Notes: generated from the letters alone by a model not told the origin. A DNA stretch of 64,000 nt from Prorocentrum cordatum (GCA_963575745.1 CAUYUJ010022520.1:33658-97657); one strand, 5' to 3'. Positions 10,422 through 20,520 are shown, counted from the stretch's first letter. A program made the numbers and translations.

Positions 10422-11666
10422 ATGGCCAAGAATGCTTGGCATCTTCGCAGCAATGGTGGCGGGGCGTGGCCGACCCAGGCACCCTGGCGCGCAGGGTCGG
10501 CGGCCAGGGCTGGGCCTCCGTCGGGCCAGTGGGGCACCCAGCCCGACTGCGGTGGCCAATGGAGCTGGTCACCCCCCCGTCAGGACACGGGGTCGTGGTC
10601 GGGTCGCCGCTGGCGTTGCGAGGCATGCGGATGCAAGAAGAACCTCGAGGGTTGGATCGCTTGCAAGCACTGCGGTGAGATGCGTGCAGGACCCCCCAGT
10701 TTCGTCGGGCAGGGCTGGCCGAAGTCGGGAACCCACTGGCCTGCCCTCAAGCCTGCGCCTGTTCCTGCTCTTGGGGGCCCTGGCAGTGCTGGCGGGCATC
10801 CAGCTGGCTCTCCCTCGGCCCAGCTGTCCGAGACCGAGCTGCGGACGCTCATCGGCTTGTGCGAGAAGTCTGGCGACGGCGAGGCGGCCACCCGTCACAA
10901 GACGGCGCTCGACAAGCTGCTCCGCACCTCCACTCCTGCCCCCGTCCAGCAGCGTGCAGCCAAGGCCCACAGCAGTGTGCAGTACTGGGAGCGGAAGCTG
11001 TCCACGGAGCTCGATAAGCTCACCAAGCTGGAGAAGCAGGTGGAGGAGCAGAAGGTTTCGACGGCGGCGGCTCAGCAGTCCTTGCAGGCTGCTGACGACA
11101 ACTACAAGGACCTGGTCCGCGAGCTGGCTGGGAACGTGGTCGATCCCACCCCCGCTGAACCTCTCGGGCGTACCAAGGTGGATGTGTCTGAGCTCATGCA
11201 GGGCTCGTGCAACGTGCTGGATATGGTCTCGTTGGACTCGATCTTCCTCTTCGACGAGGGCGAGTACGAGGTCTCCGACGAGGACAAGGAGCAGATGGCA
11301 GCTCGGCGTGCAGCGCTCAACGAGCAGTTCCGCGAGGCGTGCAACTCCCTCTTCAAGGGGGCGCTGGAGAAGGCTCAGTCTGCTCGTGATGAGCAAGCAA
11401 AGCATGTTCAGCGTCTTGGCAAGAAGAGGAAGGGCGAGGACGGCGCGGCCGTCTCTGGTGGCGGTGCAGGGCCAGGCCAGGCAACTGTGGCGAACGGCGC
11501 TGGGTCGGGCCCCGACGGCCGCGCTGCTGCCAGCACTGCGGCGGGCCCGCCCGATGGCGAGGCGGCCAAGCAGCCTGGTGAAGCTGGGGATGCACCTCCT
11601 GACGTTCGTGCACGTGCTGAAGCAGCCCTGGGCCCCGCAAAGTGCCATTTGCCCCCTCCCGCGTGA
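10422..11666 (+). CDS. RE3 ORF1, putative RNA-binding protein
   Basis: This 414-residue protein starts M-A-K-N-A-W-H-L. It would coat the element RNA, the usual ORF1 role in LINEs; that role is inferred. At about residues 65-85 there is a four-cysteine finger (W-R-C-E-A-C, then C-K-H-C-G-E) resembling RanBP2-type fingers. A heptad-rich coiled coil (W-E-R-K-L-S-T-E-L-D-K-L) spans about residues 184-235. An acidic patch F-D-E-G-E-Y-E-V-S-D-E-D-K-E and a Gly/Ala-rich tail follow. The start is chosen because it is the first ATG of this frame after the TCC tract. RE5 ORF1 has the same two-part architecture. The frame ends 77 bases after the first in-frame ATG of ORF2. Confidence 0.7.
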   Translation: MAKNAWHLRSNGGGAWPTQAPWRAGSAARAGPPSGQWGTQPDCGGQWSWSPPRQDTGSWSGRRWRCEACGCKKNLEGWIACKHCGEMRAGPPSFVGQGWPKSGTHWPALKPAPVPALGGPGSAGGHPAGSPSAQLSETELRTLIGLCEKSGDGEAATRHKTALDKLLRTSTPAPVQQRAAKAHSSVQYWERKLSTELDKLTKLEKQVEEQKVSTAAAQQSLQAADDNYKDLVRELAGNVVDPTPAEPLGRTKVDVSELMQGSCNVLDMVSLDSIFLFDEGEYEVSDEDKEQMAARRAALNEQFREACNSLFKGALEKAQSARDEQAKHVQRLGKKRKGEDGAAVSGGGAGPGQATVANGAGSGPDGRAAASTAAGPPDGEAAKQPGEAGDAPPDVRARAEAALGPAKCHLPPPA

Positions 11667-14600
11667 CTCCGCTGTGAGCGCGGGCAGGGGGGCCCATCAC
11701 TACATCTCTTCCCAACCTCCATTCTGTGAAGTCTTTAATCGAGCTGAGCTTGAGGATCGCCTTGCTCAGTCCATTCGCTCTCTTGATAAATATATAGCCG
11801 CGCTGTTGTGTTCCGCCAACAGTACCCGAGGCGTCTGTAAACAGGGGGACGTTTGCAAAAAGCGAGCTGGTGTTCAGCCCAATCTTGCGTTTTCCCCTGT
11901 CGGCCCGCAGGCTCCTCTTCCCTCAGGTTCGGTTTCCCGGCCTGAAAGTTTTGAAGTTTTTAAGGCCCCCCCAGCCCCTGGGGGGGATGCCATAAACCTG
12001 AAGATAGTCACATGCAATTGCACGGCCTGGAGTTCTGCTAAGGATTGGCTCTTGCAGACGGCGGCGCACGTGGTGTTGCTCCAGGAGCACCACTTGCTCG
12101 TGCACCAGATCCCAGACGCTCAGCGCTGGGCCCTTAATCACGGTTGGAAATCGATCTTCGGGAGTGCTAAGGCCTCGTCAGACTTAGGCACTTCAGGAGG
12201 GGTGGCTATTCTAGGTCGGTCAGGTTTGGGCCTCCATTGGCCCCCAGGGGGTTATGTGGTGGAAGACTATCGTGCCGTTGCTGGGGTTGTTCATGTTGGG
12301 GACCTTCCTCCCATCCTGTGCATCTCCTGCTACTTGTCGTGCTGCGAGGGCTTGTCCGACAGGAACTTGGCCCTGCTGTCGAGGATCGGTACGATTGCCA
12401 GTAGCAGTCTCAACAGTTTTGTGATCGGAGGCGATTTCAATATGGAGCCTTCGTTGCTAGACGACTCCAACTTCGTTCAGCGATTAGAGGGCCAGGTGAT
12501 CACGGCCGGTTTGTCCACTTGTCTTAGCTCAGCTGGTGGGAAGGTCTATGATTTTTTCGTGGTCTCTGGGGGCTTATCGAAAGGTGTCAAGGGTACGTGG
12601 GTCGACAGGTATGCTCCGACGCCCCCTCACTCGCCTGCGGGGGTCGATTTCCATGCCAGGTTAGCCGATCTTCGAGTCTTACAGTTCAGAAAGCCTCCTC
12701 CTTTGCCTGTTGAAGTTCCTGTCGGGCCTGGACCTGCTCCTCAGGACTGGGATGCCACGCCGGTTTTAGCTAACGGAGTACTTGACTGTGCCCGTCGGGG
12801 GTCTCTGGACGCTCACTATGGGCTCACCGACTTGTATAAGCGATGGGCCAACCTTGCCGAAGCTGAGCTTGCCGATCAGCTCCAGGTTAAGCTCCCTAAA
12901 ACTGGGTGTCGAGGTGAGATCCCCAAGGTCTGGTGGGTTCCTGTCTTGGGGCGTGACCAGCGCCCCGCTCGGCATCCTGAACTATTTGTGTGTAGATGGC
13001 TCTCGCAGAGTTTCAGGGATTGGACTACTTCTTGGAGGACCTTGCAGGGTAACTGTTCGGGCGGGATCCCTATCGAGAGTGCCAAGAAGGTTCTGGAGTC
13101 CCCCTCGCCGTTCATTCAGAAGCATATGGGGTCTGGCGCTATCTTCGAGGCTCATCGTAGAGTTTTGGGTTTCATTGGGCAGGACGAGGTCACCTTGGAG
13201 GCCATAGGTAGCGTGTCCATCGAGTTAGCCGACTTGCTGGACTCGACCGCCAAGGCGGCTCGAGCTGCTGGAGAGCGGTCGTGGAAGGAGTGGCTTCTAA
13301 GGGACATTGACCAGGGTGGTGGCCGCAACGCCCATGCCTGGACGCGTCCTGTAGAGGCTTGGGCCCCCTCCACCTCCCTCAGCGCGGCGGGCCAGGTGGT
13401 TTCTGATCCTCGTTCCCTTCTGCGCGCTGAAGGGGAACGCTTCCAGAAGCTATGGCTGGCCGAAACCGATTTGTTCGATTTGATGGATCCCAAGCCTTAT
13501 CAACCCTTGGAACATCTCCCTCTGGTGTCACCTGATTGCTTGAGGGAGAAGAGCAGGGGGTACGCCAAGCGGTCAGCTGTGTCTGTTGATGGCTTTCACC
13601 TTCGGCATTACGCGCTGCTGTGTGACAAGGCTCTGCAAGATGTCTCGTTGCTTTTCGCCATCATGGAGACGATGGCCGTCTTGCCTGAGCAGTTGCGTTT
13701 GGTCATGCTGGCTATGCTGGCCAAGCCGCTGGGCGGCCTCCGCCCCATAGGCATCTTCACCTCGCCCTACAGACTCTGGGGGAAGTGCAGGAGGAGGGAG
13801 GCGTTGATGTGGGAGGAGGCTAACCAGCATGCGACGTTTGCAGCCTATGGTTTCAAGTCGGCCTCGGATGTCGTCTGGCGGCAGACTGCCAAGAGTGAAG
13901 CGGCTGTCCAGCAAGGCAAGTGCTCGGCGTCCCTCCTCTGGGACATGTATAAGTTCTATGAAACCATGGACCTAGAGGACCTCGCGACAAGATGTGACGA
14001 GTCGGGTTTCCCGCAGGTGGTTTCCAGGCTTTGTATTACGGCCTATCGGGCCCCCAGGTACATAAACATCAGTGGGTTCATCCAGGGGCCGTTCCTGGCG
14101 ATCCGTGGCGTCATTGCGGGATGCAGCATTGCTACTAGTTTTGTCAGGGTCTATTACATGAAAGCCTTTGTGAATGTCCAGCTGCATCCGTCGTCCAACC
14201 TGGATCTTTTCATTGATGACCTGGGTCTGTCTGCTCAGGGTTGCTTTCAAGAAGTTTATTCGGCCATCACCGTCGGGGCTGTGGGCTTGTTCAAGGCTGT
14301 GGAGGCCGATATCAAGTGCCAGGTCGCTCCTGACAAGGCGAGCCTCGTATGCAGTCAGCGGCGTCTGGGGGGAAAACTTCTGGCCTTCTTGGGTGTCTGG
14401 GCCGGCCCTGGGGGGACCTCTTCGGCTGTCAACCTGGGGACAGACGATACCGCTGGGCTGCCTAGGAGGGTCAAGGGCCGTTGTAGGAAAGCGAAGCAGC
14501 GCCGCTCCACCTTCGACAAGCGTGTCAGCAGGATCAGCAAACAACGTCAGGTCCTGGGCCGATCCGCTAAGAAGATTTTCACCAGTGGGGCATTGGCGGG

Positions 14601-15435
14601 GATCAATTTCGGCTGCGAGATCCACGGGGTCAGTGACGCCGAGCTTGCCCACATCCGCCGCCAAGCAGGCAAGTGTCTTAGGCCGTCTTGTGGCGGCCGC
14701 AGCCTCTCTTCTGCCTTGGTTTGTGAGGACGACCCCACTTACTACGGGATGGTCGCACCTATCGTTCGGTGGGGAAAGGAGTTATGGGCGGCCCAGTATC
14801 ATCAATACTTGGGGGGTATGTCTCATAAGGAGCTCCGTAGGTGCTGGTCGTCAGTGTTCGAGGGTAAGCTGCAGCCCAAGACGTGGCGATCTGTCGCTGG
14901 CCCGATCTCTGCCCTCTTCTTGTCTGTCAAGCGCATCGGTTGGTCCATGCCCAACTACGCCACTCTCGCCATGCACGACGGCACATTAGTCTCTCTCACC
15001 TTTGTCAGCCCAACCCTCTTGAAGGACATCCTCAGGCGGGCAGTGGTGAGGGGTCTTGAAATGCATGTGGGAAGTAGCTTGGATGTTGGGTGGGATCGGG
15101 CTTGTTTCGACATTTGCAAGAGCCAGATGCGATCGAAGAAATATACTGCATTGGAGAAGGGTTCGATCAGGAACCTTTGCTGCGGTGGGGCCTGGACTGC
15201 CGACAGAGCCGCAGAGGTGGGCTACCAGCTCAGCGACGAGCAGTTGCTCTGCCCTCTATGTCGTGCTCATCCAGACTCTGTGCACCACAGACTTTACGAG
15301 TGCCCCGCAGTGTCCGAGACTCGCAGCGAGCTTATCCCTCCAGAGATCCTAGAAGTTGCCCTGGGATGGGGATCGCATCCTTTTCGATCGGGGGATCTTC
15401 GAGCATCCCGAATCGTTCTGACCAAAGGCCCTTAG
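11590..15435 (+). CDS. RE3 ORF2: endonuclease and reverse transcriptase
   Basis: About 1281 residues from the ATG at 11590, in the +1 frame relative to ORF1. The frame is open much further upstream, so the true start is uncertain. An exonuclease/endonuclease/phosphatase domain begins near residue 137 (L-K-I-V-T-C-N), with L-L-Q-E-H, G-G-D-F-N near residue 280, Y-D-F-F-V-V-S and P-H-S-P. It would nick the target DNA. The RT follows: W-D-M-Y-K-F-Y-E (motif A, Asp near 785), G-V-I-A-G-C-S (motif B), F-I-D-D at about 874-877 (motif C, in place of the usual YADD). A zinc motif C-P-L-C-R with H-H-R-L-Y-E-C-P lies near the end. RNase H continues in another frame, so this copy cannot make the complete polyprotein. 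Confidence 0.85.
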   Translation: MHLLTFVHVLKQPWAPQSAICPLPRDSAVSAGRGAHHYISSQPPFCEVFNRAELEDRLAQSIRSLDKYIAALLCSANSTRGVCKQGDVCKKRAGVQPNLAFSPVGPQAPLPSGSVSRPESFEVFKAPPAPGGDAINLKIVTCNCTAWSSAKDWLLQTAAHVVLLQEHHLLVHQIPDAQRWALNHGWKSIFGSAKASSDLGTSGGVAILGRSGLGLHWPPGGYVVEDYRAVAGVVHVGDLPPILCISCYLSCCEGLSDRNLALLSRIGTIASSSLNSFVIGGDFNMEPSLLDDSNFVQRLEGQVITAGLSTCLSSAGGKVYDFFVVSGGLSKGVKGTWVDRYAPTPPHSPAGVDFHARLADLRVLQFRKPPPLPVEVPVGPGPAPQDWDATPVLANGVLDCARRGSLDAHYGLTDLYKRWANLAEAELADQLQVKLPKTGCRGEIPKVWWVPVLGRDQRPARHPELFVCRWLSQSFRDWTTSWRTLQGNCSGGIPIESAKKVLESPSPFIQKHMGSGAIFEAHRRVLGFIGQDEVTLEAIGSVSIELADLLDSTAKAARAAGERSWKEWLLRDIDQGGGRNAHAWTRPVEAWAPSTSLSAAGQVVSDPRSLLRAEGERFQKLWLAETDLFDLMDPKPYQPLEHLPLVSPDCLREKSRGYAKRSAVSVDGFHLRHYALLCDKALQDVSLLFAIMETMAVLPEQLRLVMLAMLAKPLGGLRPIGIFTSPYRLWGKCRRREALMWEEANQHATFAAYGFKSASDVVWRQTAKSEAAVQQGKCSASLLWDMYKFYETMDLEDLATRCDESGFPQVVSRLCITAYRAPRYINISGFIQGPFLAIRGVIAGCSIATSFVRVYYMKAFVNVQLHPSSNLDLFIDDLGLSAQGCFQEVYSAITVGAVGLFKAVEADIKCQVAPDKASLVCSQRRLGGKLLAFLGVWAGPGGTSSAVNLGTDDTAGLPRRVKGRCRKAKQRRSTFDKRVSRISKQRQVLGRSAKKIFTSGALAGINFGCEIHGVSDAELAHIRRQAGKCLRPSCGGRSLSSALVCEDDPTYYGMVAPIVRWGKELWAAQYHQYLGGMSHKELRRCWSSVFEGKLQPKTWRSVAGPISALFLSVKRIGWSMPNYATLAMHDGTLVSLTFVSPTLLKDILRRAVVRGLEMHVGSSLDVGWDRACFDICKSQMRSKKYTALEKGSIRNLCCGGAWTADRAAEVGYQLSDEQLLCPLCRAHPDSVHHRLYECPAVSETRSELIPPEILEVALGWGSHPFRSGDLRASRIVLTKGP

Positions 15436-16553
15436 CTCGGGGGGTGGGGCCATTTTGCCAGCTGCTGAGGAAGAGGACTTCTCGGAGGCGCTCGCTAATG
15501 GGGACTTGCAGGGCAGTATCTATGTTGACGGGAGTTGTTTCTGGCATCCCATCTCAGAACTTTCAAGGGCGGGCTGGGGGGTTTGCATGGTCTCCCCCCA
15601 GGGCTCCCTCTCGTGCGCCCTGCATGGTCCTGTGCACCACCCGATCAGCCAGACAGCACCAGCTGGGGAGTATTGTTCCCTTGCCATGGCTGCTCTCCAC
15701 ATCGTAGCCAATTCTGAAGTTTTTTTCTGACTGCCTTGCGGTAGTTAATCATTTCCGCCTGCCCCCTAGTGAACGATTGTCGTACAGGAGGCGCTATGCT
15801 GGCCAGTTTCTGTACATCAATAATGCCCCTTTCGTCCAGTCTGTGGTGAAAGTGAAAGCCCACCAGGATGTGGACGAGAGCGGCATATCTGATGCTGAGA
15901 GAATCCGTAGAGTAGGTAACGATTTTGCCGACAAAGCTGCGCAGCGCGGCGCCCGCTCTCACCCCCAGCCGTCGCCCGAGGAAGAAGAGCGAGTGAACCG
16001 CGCCGTCAAAATCAGTAAAGTCGTTTGCCGTCTCGCTGCCAAGTTGCTGCCGCTGTGGCCACGCTTGAATCTCGAGGACGCTCCGCTGGTCACCCCTTGT
16101 CGCACCACCTGTGGTCCCGTGGAGCCCTCGGTCCCGCATCAGTGGCAGTGGCAACACTCTGTGTGGAGATGCATTGTGTGCAGGGTAGGTTCTCGTTCTT
16201 GCGCCATGCCGCCTGGCGGATCGTGCATCGGCAAAGCCAGCGCTGATCTGGACATCGCTGATTCTCTTTTTCATAGCGTTGTGGTCCTGCCGTGCACGGA
16301 TGGTGCCGATTTCTATTTCTGCCCCAAACGCGGGGGCTATATGCACCAAGCGGTTTTTGTCAAGACTGCTTTGTCCAAGGAGTGCCCCAACGAGCTGCGC
16401 GGCCACGGCCGCACTAATTTTAACAAAGTCATGCGAGGTCGCCACCCAAGGAAGAACTTGGGAGTAGGCCGACCTGAAGAATTGCCCGCAAGGGCGATTC
16501 CCCACTCCGCCCTCGTGCCTCCCTCCTCCTCATCGCCCGTCCCCAACTTTTGA
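15436..16553 (+). pseudogene. RE3 RNase H and C-terminal zinc finger (split by frameshifts)
   Basis: The frame of ORF2 stops at 15435, but the neighbouring frame continues with S-I-Y-V-D-G-S-C (first RNase H Asp) and A-G-E-Y-C-S-L-A-M-A-A (Glu). At a T7 run at about 15720-15726 it terminates as E-V-F-F. The next frame supplies F-F-S-D-C-L-A-V-V (third acidic residue), V-K-A-H-Q-D-V (His) and G-N-D-F-A-D-K-A-A (last Asp). A terminal cysteine-rich finger (C-I-V-C-R-V-G, then G-G-S-C) and M-R-G-R-H-P-R end at 16553. A one-base indel in the T run explains the second break. All four catalytic residues survive. Confidence 0.82.
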
Positions 16554-16986
16554 TTCGGATGGTATCGAAATCCACGGTCTCAGAGCGCCTTCCCGCGAAG
16601 GGTCGTACCGTTTTTGTGTTTCGTCCCGACCCCTGCAGACCAGGGGTCGGTGATCCGCCCAGCCTCCGATTTTGGTGCCGAGTCTCGGCCCAACAAGGTT
16701 GCTCGTCACACCGCCAATTGTGACGAGTCAGTGCAGCAGGCTGTGAATTCTTTTCCCTCGGCTCCCTCCAACGAGAGTGGGGCGAGGGGCCGCCGCTGTT
16801 TCCACGGCATTGCGGGACTGGCAGCCGTCTCGGCGTGAGTCCCCCCGCAGTTGCCGTGACGTCAGCGGTGGGGCAGGGCTGGTGGCGAAAGTGGCAGGTG
16901 GCGCCACCCAGCCCTGCCCCCTCCTCTGGGGGGAGGCGCCGTCCCCCCAGAGAGTATGGCTTGGCAGTTGTGGATGTCAAAAAAAA
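16554..16986 (+). other. RE3 3' untranslated region with A8 tail
   Basis: No coding motif. It ends GGATGTC followed by eight A and then TCC units, consistent with target-primed insertion of a polyadenylated RNA. Confidence 0.65.
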
Positions 16987-17066
16987 TCCTCCTCCTCCTC
17001 CTCCTCCACCCCTTCCTCCTCCTCCTCCTTTTCCTCCTCCTCCTCGTCCTCCTCCTTTCTTTGGTG
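16987..17066 (+). repeat. (TCC)n microsatellite 3' of RE3
   Basis: TCC array with a few CCCC and TTTT interruptions, directly after the A8 tail. Confidence 0.95.
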
Positions 17067-18076
17067 CATTAGCGGCCGCGGGCACGCGTGGGCTGCGCTG
17101 TCGCCTCGGTTGGTTTGGCCACCCGGAAAAAAAAATAAAACATTTATACAGGCAAGTTGTTTACGGGATTGTGATATTCTCCAGGCGTTGGAAGGGTTTC
17201 TCGGGGGCCCCCAAACGGGGCGGTGACCACACCGTGCGGTGAGTCGGTGGGGATTCGGAGTCACCGCGCGGTTTTGGGACTCGGGTCGTTCTCCGAGGAC
17301 GTCTCGGGCGACGGGGGCCTCCAGGGTCCCAAAACCGTGCGGTGACGGACCGTGCGGTGAGGTTTTGGGGGATTTCGAGGTCACCGCACGGTGTGTCACC
17401 GCACCGTTCCGGGACTCCAAAGCTTCGGGGCCCTCGGGGCCGCCTTCGGGAGGCTTGGTGGCAGCTGGGAACCGTGTTGGGGCGGCCGTGGCACCTCTCG
17501 GAGGCATGCTGGAAGCCACGTTGGGCTTGGGATGGTCCAGCCTGCTTTAGCCGTGATCACCAAAATGTCGAGCACCGAGAAAGTATCAGAATTGTGGGTG
17601 TGTCACGTCTCGGGCCCTGGGAGGCGATATTCGTTCAGCACTTCGCCAGCGTGTCGGGCAAACATTGCTTCGATACTTCGCTGGGTGCCCGAAATCGAAA
17701 GTATTTCTCGGATGTTGCCCTTAAGGACGATAGGAGCAACACAATGTTGAGCATCTGATGAAGAAACCTCCTCCCGAAAAGCTGGGCCAGCTTTTCTTAA
17801 CCAACTTGCCGGGAAGCTGGCCCATTTTCTTAAGCACGTTCGCCCCTGCAGCTTAGCCAAAACAGTTGGCCCGGGTTCATTTCGAGAAATATCTTGGAAT
17901 TTGGTCCATGTGTCTTAAATCATCGTTTTTGTCCGTCTCGGGTTACCTGAGTCCGTCTCGGAGCCATGTTGGGCCGTCGAGCAAACAGATGATCCCCCGA
18001 AGGCTCGATCGATGCCATCGATCCCCGATCGCGGCGACGATGGACGGCGAAGAGCGGCGACAACCGTTCTTCTCTG
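17067..18076. other. Spacer with clustered CCGTGCGGTGA inverted motifs
   Basis: 17220-17415 holds at least five copies of an ACCGTGCGGTGA-type motif in both orientations. A 21-bp inverted repeat with one mismatch (17260-17280 and 17326-17346) lies around a 45-base loop. 17420-18076 shows nothing recognisable apart from GCTGGCCCA/GGGCCAGC-type words near 17780-17830. Confidence 0.6.
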
Positions 18077-18250
18077 GGCCTCCCAGATGGGGTCCGAGCA
18101 GATGGGGTGGGAGGATCGCGCATCGCCGATGCATCGGCGAATCGGCTCGATGTGGAGCCCAATGATCTCCTCGCCGGCGTCGCCGATGATCCGCCGACGC
18201 ATCGACGATGCGGTGCGAACCACCCGACCCCATCTACTCAGAGGAGCAAG
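18077..18250 (+). mobile_element. TIR family M1, copy 2
   Basis: The left end GGCCTCCCAGATGGGGTCCG then GCAGATGGGG and GGAGGATCGCGC is mirrored at the right end by CGACCCCATCTACTCAGA. The middle is rich in CATCGCCGATGCATCGG-type palindromes. Confidence 0.7.
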
Positions 18251-18379
18251 AGGTCACGAGCACGAAACGTTGCAACGTGTGCTCGTGCTCCGAGCGGGCT
18301 GGAGACCGCATCGCGACACCATCCTCGCCCCACCTGCTCCGACCCCTATCTGGAATGGTTCCATCGAAGATCGAGCTCT
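18251..18379. other. Short spacer
   Basis: Unrecognised sequence between M1 copy 2 and dispersed repeat D1. Confidence 0.4.
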
Positions 18380-19152
18380 TCCTCCTCTGTCGCAGCCCGA
18401 GGCCAGTTTTTAGGGCGGGCCGGGCGTTTCGCCTGAGACCTCATCACCACTCATGACTCTGAAGCTTAAACATTGGCAACAGCTTCGCTGTTTCACAGAT
18501 GGAGGACGAGTCGTTTTCAAAATGTCGCTCTCGCCTTAGCGCTGCGCACATTCGTATTCAAAATGTGCAAGAGATTCACGGATTGAGGGCGGGTTCAAAA
18601 TGAGGTGCTCGCCTTAGCGCCGTGCACATTCGTTCTAAACAGTTGCAAGAGTTTCACGAAATTAGGGCGGGTGGTTTTCAAAATATGGTTCTGGTTTCAG
18701 CGCCGTGCGCATTCGCTTGAAACATTTGCAAGATCTCCGCGGATTGAGGGCGGTTCTTTTTCAAAATGTGGTTATCGCCTTAGCGCCGCGCACATTTTTT
18801 ATGACATTTGCAAGAGTTCCACGGATTCCCATGATCAACGTACCAGAAAATAGTGTTTGGGAAGGATTCGGGATTATGCAGGCACAATACTTACGTTGAT
18901 TCGCAGTGTTGAATTCCCAGGAATGGTGTTCTGGCACGATTCTGGATCGTCAAGACGCGACAGTCAGGTTGATCCGTGGCGCTGGCATCCCGAGCTCAAT
19001 TTGTTTGGCATGTTTCAGGGTCTTCAAACGGTTGTCCCCCAACGAGGCAGTTCCCTCAATGGACACGAACCGTTGTAGGGGCCTTTGAAGAGGGAGCCTG
19101 GAGGGAGGCTGTACTCCAACATCGTTCATGACGCTTGGGTTTACACTGGTCC
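18380..19152 (+). repeat. Dispersed repeat D1, copy 1, with internal tandem units of about 80 bp
   Basis: It matches 23960-24558 from GTCGCA-CCGAGGCCAGT through to TTGGGTTTACACTGGTCC, where both copies run into TCC units. About four internal tandem units carry TCGCCTTAGCGCCG, CACATTCG and GCAAGAG-TTCACGGATT. No protein is credible. A shared boundary at TCC suggests a retroposon whose 3' end is the TCC tract. Confidence 0.8.
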
Positions 19153-19509
19153 TCCTCCTCCTCCTCCTCCTCCTCCTCCTCCTCCTCCTCCTCCGCCTCC
19201 TCCTCCTCCTTCTCCTCCTCCTCCTCCCCATCCCCCCTCCTCCCTCCTCCTCCTCCTCCTCCTCCTCCTCCTCCTCCTCCTCCTCCTCCTCCCTCCTCCT
19301 CCTCCTCCTCCCTCCTCCTCCTCCTCCTCCTCTCCTCCTCCCTCCTCCTCCTCCTCCTCCTCCCCTTCCTCCTCCTCCCCCATCGTCCTCCTCCTCCTCC
19401 TCCCCCATCCTCCTCCTCCTCGCTCCTCCTCCTCCCCTCCTCCTCCTCCTCCTCCTCCTCCTCCTCCTCCTCCTCCTCCCTCCTCCCCTCCTCCCCCTCC
19501 CCTCCTCTT
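19153..19509 (+). repeat. (TCC)n microsatellite
   Basis: Long TCC array with CCCATCC interruptions. Confidence 0.96.
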
Positions 19510-19699
19510 CGTGCCCGAGGGACCGATCGAAGATCGAGCCGCGGGCCGCGGCCCGCGCCGGCGGGCGCGGAAGCTCTCCGAGGTGGGCCCCGTGCCCTTC
19601 GGCGCCGGCGCCCTCTCCTCGGCCTTCGAGCCGCTGGACGGCAGCCAGGGCACCGTGGCGCGGAGGCCAGGCCGCGGGGGGCAGCTGAGCGACGGCACA
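19510..19699 (+). other. Possible exon between two TCC tracts
   Basis: A non-repetitive GC-rich island. One frame reads R-K-L-S-E-V-G-P-V-P-F-G-A-G-A-L, then S-A-F-E-P-L-D-G-S-Q-G and G-Q-L-S-D-G-T-G. A pyrimidine tract ends in GTGCCCGAG upstream, and CACAG/GTTGGC follows, which resemble 3' and 5' splice sites. I recognise no family. It could equally be a chance open frame in GC-rich DNA. Confidence 0.35.
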
Positions 19700-19724
19700 G
19701 GTTGGCTTCTTCGTTTCTCGTTTG

Positions 19725-19895
19725 CTTCTCCTCCTCCTCCTCCTCCTCCTCCTCCTCCTCCTCCTCCTCCTCCTCCTCCCCCTCCCCCTCCTCCTCCTCC
19801 CCCTCCTCCTCCCCCTCCTCCCCTCCTCCTCCTCCTCCTCCTCCTCCTCCTCCTCCTCCTCCTCCTCCTCCTCCTCCTCCTCCTCCTCCTCCTCG
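19725..19895 (+). repeat. (TCC)n microsatellite
   Basis: TCC array with CCC interruptions, ending before CGCGTGCGCGGGC. Confidence 0.96.
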
Positions 19896-20292
19896 CGTGC
19901 GCGGGCATCGGCGCGTAAGCTGGCCGCGCGAGGCCGCGCGTGAGCGCCTTCTCTTTGCAGTGCGGCGTTCTGCGCTGGCGGCCCGCGTAAGGCCGCCATG
20001 CCATCTCGCGGGAGGCCCGTCTCTCTTGGTCTCGAGCAGTGGCGAAGCGTCCTGGCTCGCCCATAGCCCCACCGAACAATGTTCTAAGAACCTGTTGTGG
20101 TTTCCACGAAATGTTCCTAGAGCAGTTCTGGTGAGACGGTCTTGTTTTGTCACATCGGGTTTATGTTCTGTGAACATTGTTTTTGTTATTGGAACATGTT
20201 GGGGTTTAAGAACATTTCGTGGTTGGACTATAGGAATGTCGGGACGGTCGGTCCCTGCTCAATAGTCGCTCATCGGGGAGGCCTTCAGTGTC
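19896..20292. other. Spacer
   Basis: Contains related words GAACATGTT, GAACATTGT and GTTCTAAGAAC at 20078-20215, an AT-richer patch. No coding motif. Confidence 0.45.
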
Positions 20293-20520
20293 AGGGGTTC
20301 CCAGATGGGGCCCGAGCAGATGGGGCGGGAGGATCGCGCCGCATCGCCGATGCATCGACGATGCGGCTCGATGTGGAGCCCGATGTCCTCCGCGCTGGCG
20401 TCGCCGATGATCCGCCGACGCCGCCGATGCATCGGTGATGCATCGGCGATGCATCACCGATGAAGCGACGATGCGACGCGATCCTCCGACCCCATCTACT
20501 CGAACCCCGTTTGGGAGGCC
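20293..20520 (+). mobile_element. TIR family M1, copy 3 (best preserved)
   Basis: The left end GGTTCCCAGATGGGG, GCAGATGGGG, GGAGGATCGCG-CGCATCG pairs with the right end CGATGCGACGCGATCC, CCCCATCTACTCG, CCGTTTGGGAGGCC. The inverted ends are about 48 bp. The centre is an iterated GATGCATCGGCGATGCATCA palindrome. No coding capacity. Confidence 0.78.

Larger units (their letters stand above)
10326..16986 (+). mobile_element. RE3: near full-length non-LTR retroelement in a TCC tract
   Basis: The order is short leader, ORF1 (zinc finger and coiled coil), ORF2 (endonuclease and RT), RNase H and C-terminal fingers, 3' UTR, then A8 at 16979-16986. The A run is followed at once by TCC units, and TCC units also border the 5' side, so any target-site duplication would be TCC sequence itself. 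Damage is limited to small frame changes in the last quarter. It is related to RE1 and RE2 and more distantly to RE5. Confidence 0.88.
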
